From contig JAHFGE010000106.1 of NCBI GenBank assembly GCA_023247575.1, forward strand, positions 1 through 5,266: a DNA stretch of 5,266 bases. Direction: 5' to 3'. How positions within the stretch are numbered: the first letter of the stretch is position 1; every line of letters begins with the position of its first letter. This document shows, piece by piece, positions 4,744 through 5,266 of this stretch. The notes beneath the pieces are model-generated. The model worked only from the letters and a program-made list of their open reading frames with translations, was not told the origin of the DNA and did not search any database. This stretch comes from Candidatus Omnitrophota bacterium (GTDB taxonomy: Bacteria; Omnitrophota; Gorgyraeia; Zapsychrales; Fredricksoniimonadaceae). The position numbers and the translations under genes are program-made.

Positions 4744-5266
4744 AAATTATTTTCACCAATGCTTTTGCTAAATTTTTTTTATTCGATGCTTTTGCTAAAA
4801 TCAGACCATCTGGATTAACAATAACACCGTGATAACCGCCTCTGAGGCTGTTGGCGACCACTAAATCACAATCGCTCTCATTAAACAAACGACGAACCTG
4901 TTTTAAATTCAAAGAACTCTGCAATTTAAACCCCACCAAAAAAACTTTCGGATTAATTTTTCTAATTTGATTAATGATTTTTGGTGTTGGTATTAAATGT
5001 ACGGGCACGGCATGTCCGCCTCGGCGAGCCATCGGCGAGACGGGCCGTGCCCCTACGATGGATGATATCTTCCCTTTGATCCTGTTTTTAACCTTAAAAT
5101 CTGAAATTGCGGCCGCCTGAATAACCACATCGTACTTTTTCTTTAATTCCAAATTTAAAATTTTTCGCAGCTCGCCGAAAAACCGGTATTTAATAACCTT
5201 GGCGTTTTTATTCGACCATGCATGGGTCACTGGCCCTTCGATGAGCGTAACCCGGGCTCCTTGAGT
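4706..5266 (-). CDS. coaBC: Phosphopantothenoylcysteine synthetase domain (CoaBC/Dfp), C-terminal part; 5' end outside window
   Basis: Joins 4'-phosphopantothenate and cysteine with CTP in coenzyme A synthesis; in most bacteria this domain is fused behind the CoaC decarboxylase. 186 residues are visible, in an open frame that reaches the right edge. Seen: GARVTLIEGPV (3-13, Rossmann-like start typical of CoaB), YDVVIQAAAISDFKVKN (45-61), LIPTPKII (91-98), KVFLVGFKLQ (107-116, family VGFxxE region) and CDLVVANSL (133-141). The GTG at 5230 is an internal valine codon and not the start, because the homology continues upstream to the edge. Residues 71-89 (VGARPVSPMARRGGHAVPV) are encoded by an inserted palindromic repeat and match nothing expected in the family. 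The last 12 codons overlap the apgM start in another frame. Whether the missing part contains CoaC cannot be seen. Stop TGA. Confidence 0.88.
   Translation of the reverse strand, partial: TQGARVTLIEGPVTHAWSNKNAKVIKYRFFGELRKILNLELKKKYDVVIQAAAISDFKVKNRIKGKISSIVGARPVSPMARRGGHAVPVHLIPTPKIINQIRKINPKVFLVGFKLQSSLNLKQVRRLFNESDCDLVVANSLRGGYHGVIVNPDGLILAKASNKKNLAKALVKIIYEIHHPRSRWHG
4759..4799. repeat. 14-nt direct repeat near the coaBC 3' end
   Basis: ATGCTTTTGCTAAA occurs at 4759-4772 and again at 4786-4799 (plus strand), exactly 27 nt apart. In the coaBC frame both copies encode LAKA, so this looks like a 9-codon local duplication or convergence within the C-terminal helix. An 8-T run lies between the copies. 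Confidence 0.5.
4999..5056 (-). repeat. REP-like palindromic element inserted in frame in coaBC
   Basis: On the minus strand: GTAG (5056-5053), GGGCACGGC (5052-5044), a 32-nt interior (5043-5012), GCCGTGCCC (5011-5003), GTAC (5002-4999). The outer 9-bp stem is perfect. The interior contains the direct repeat CTCGCCGA twice, separated by TGG, and a weaker inner stem with a bulge. It has the same foot (GTAG), GGGC stem start and GTA end as the element at 3522-3550, in the same orientation, but a longer, different interior. It lies wholly within an open reading frame and adds about 19 codons without a stop. Its GC content is clearly above that of the flanking AT-rich coding sequence. Confidence 0.85.

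Noticed and set aside
5228..5230. GTG at 5230 as the start of a short CoaB protein
   Set aside because: The frame stays open to the window edge and the upstream residues (GARVTLIEGP) are typical conserved CoaB sequence, so this is an internal codon.
1..5266. CRISPR array, transposase gene, tRNA or rRNA
   Set aside because: No regularly spaced repeats, no transposase motifs and no tRNA- or rRNA-like sequence were seen on either strand.

Overview
The window carries part of one bacterial operon. All five recognisable genes lie on the minus strand, so they are transcribed from the right edge towards the left: coaBC (CoaB part, 5' end outside the window), apgM-type phosphomutase, lysC (aspartokinase), cimA (citramalate synthase) and valS (5' part only, running off the left edge). 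Spacing is tight: a 38-bp overlap, then gaps of 39, 67 and 25 bp. No promoter and no convincing terminator is visible, and no stretch over 300 bp lacks a gene. The protein sequences are typically bacterial and base composition is moderate. The gene set and the palindromic repeats at gene junctions would fit an anaerobic or candidate-phylum bacterium (Omnitrophota-like or deltaproteobacterial-like), but this is inferred from general gene order only and is of low certainty.

Right part (about 4706-5266): the end of a phosphopantothenoylcysteine synthetase (coenzyme A synthesis). It carries an in-frame 58-bp palindromic element that adds about 19 residues. Middle (2284-4743): an archaeal-type phosphoglycerate mutase homologue of the kind proposed to act as homoserine kinase, then aspartokinase. 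Aspartokinase has its own strong internal ribosome binding site at codon 241, the position expected for a separately translated beta (regulatory) subunit. Left part (1-2216): (R)-citramalate synthase and the start of valyl-tRNA synthetase.

The genes form a coherent amino-acid set. LysC opens the aspartate family, the ApgM-like protein could make phosphohomoserine for threonine, CimA makes the isoleucine precursor without threonine, and ValS uses the branched-chain product valine. CoaBC is metabolically linked because pantothenate shares the valine-pathway precursor 2-oxoisovalerate.

The most notable observations are: an in-frame TAG inside otherwise conserved valS; two REP-like elements with a GTAG foot and a perfect 9-bp stem, one inside the coaBC reading frame and one supplying the TAG stop of apgM; a third, unrelated G/C-run palindrome between lysC and cimA; and the internal start in lysC. 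I see no mobile-element genes, CRISPR, tRNA or rRNA. Nothing here is a clearly new multi-gene system.
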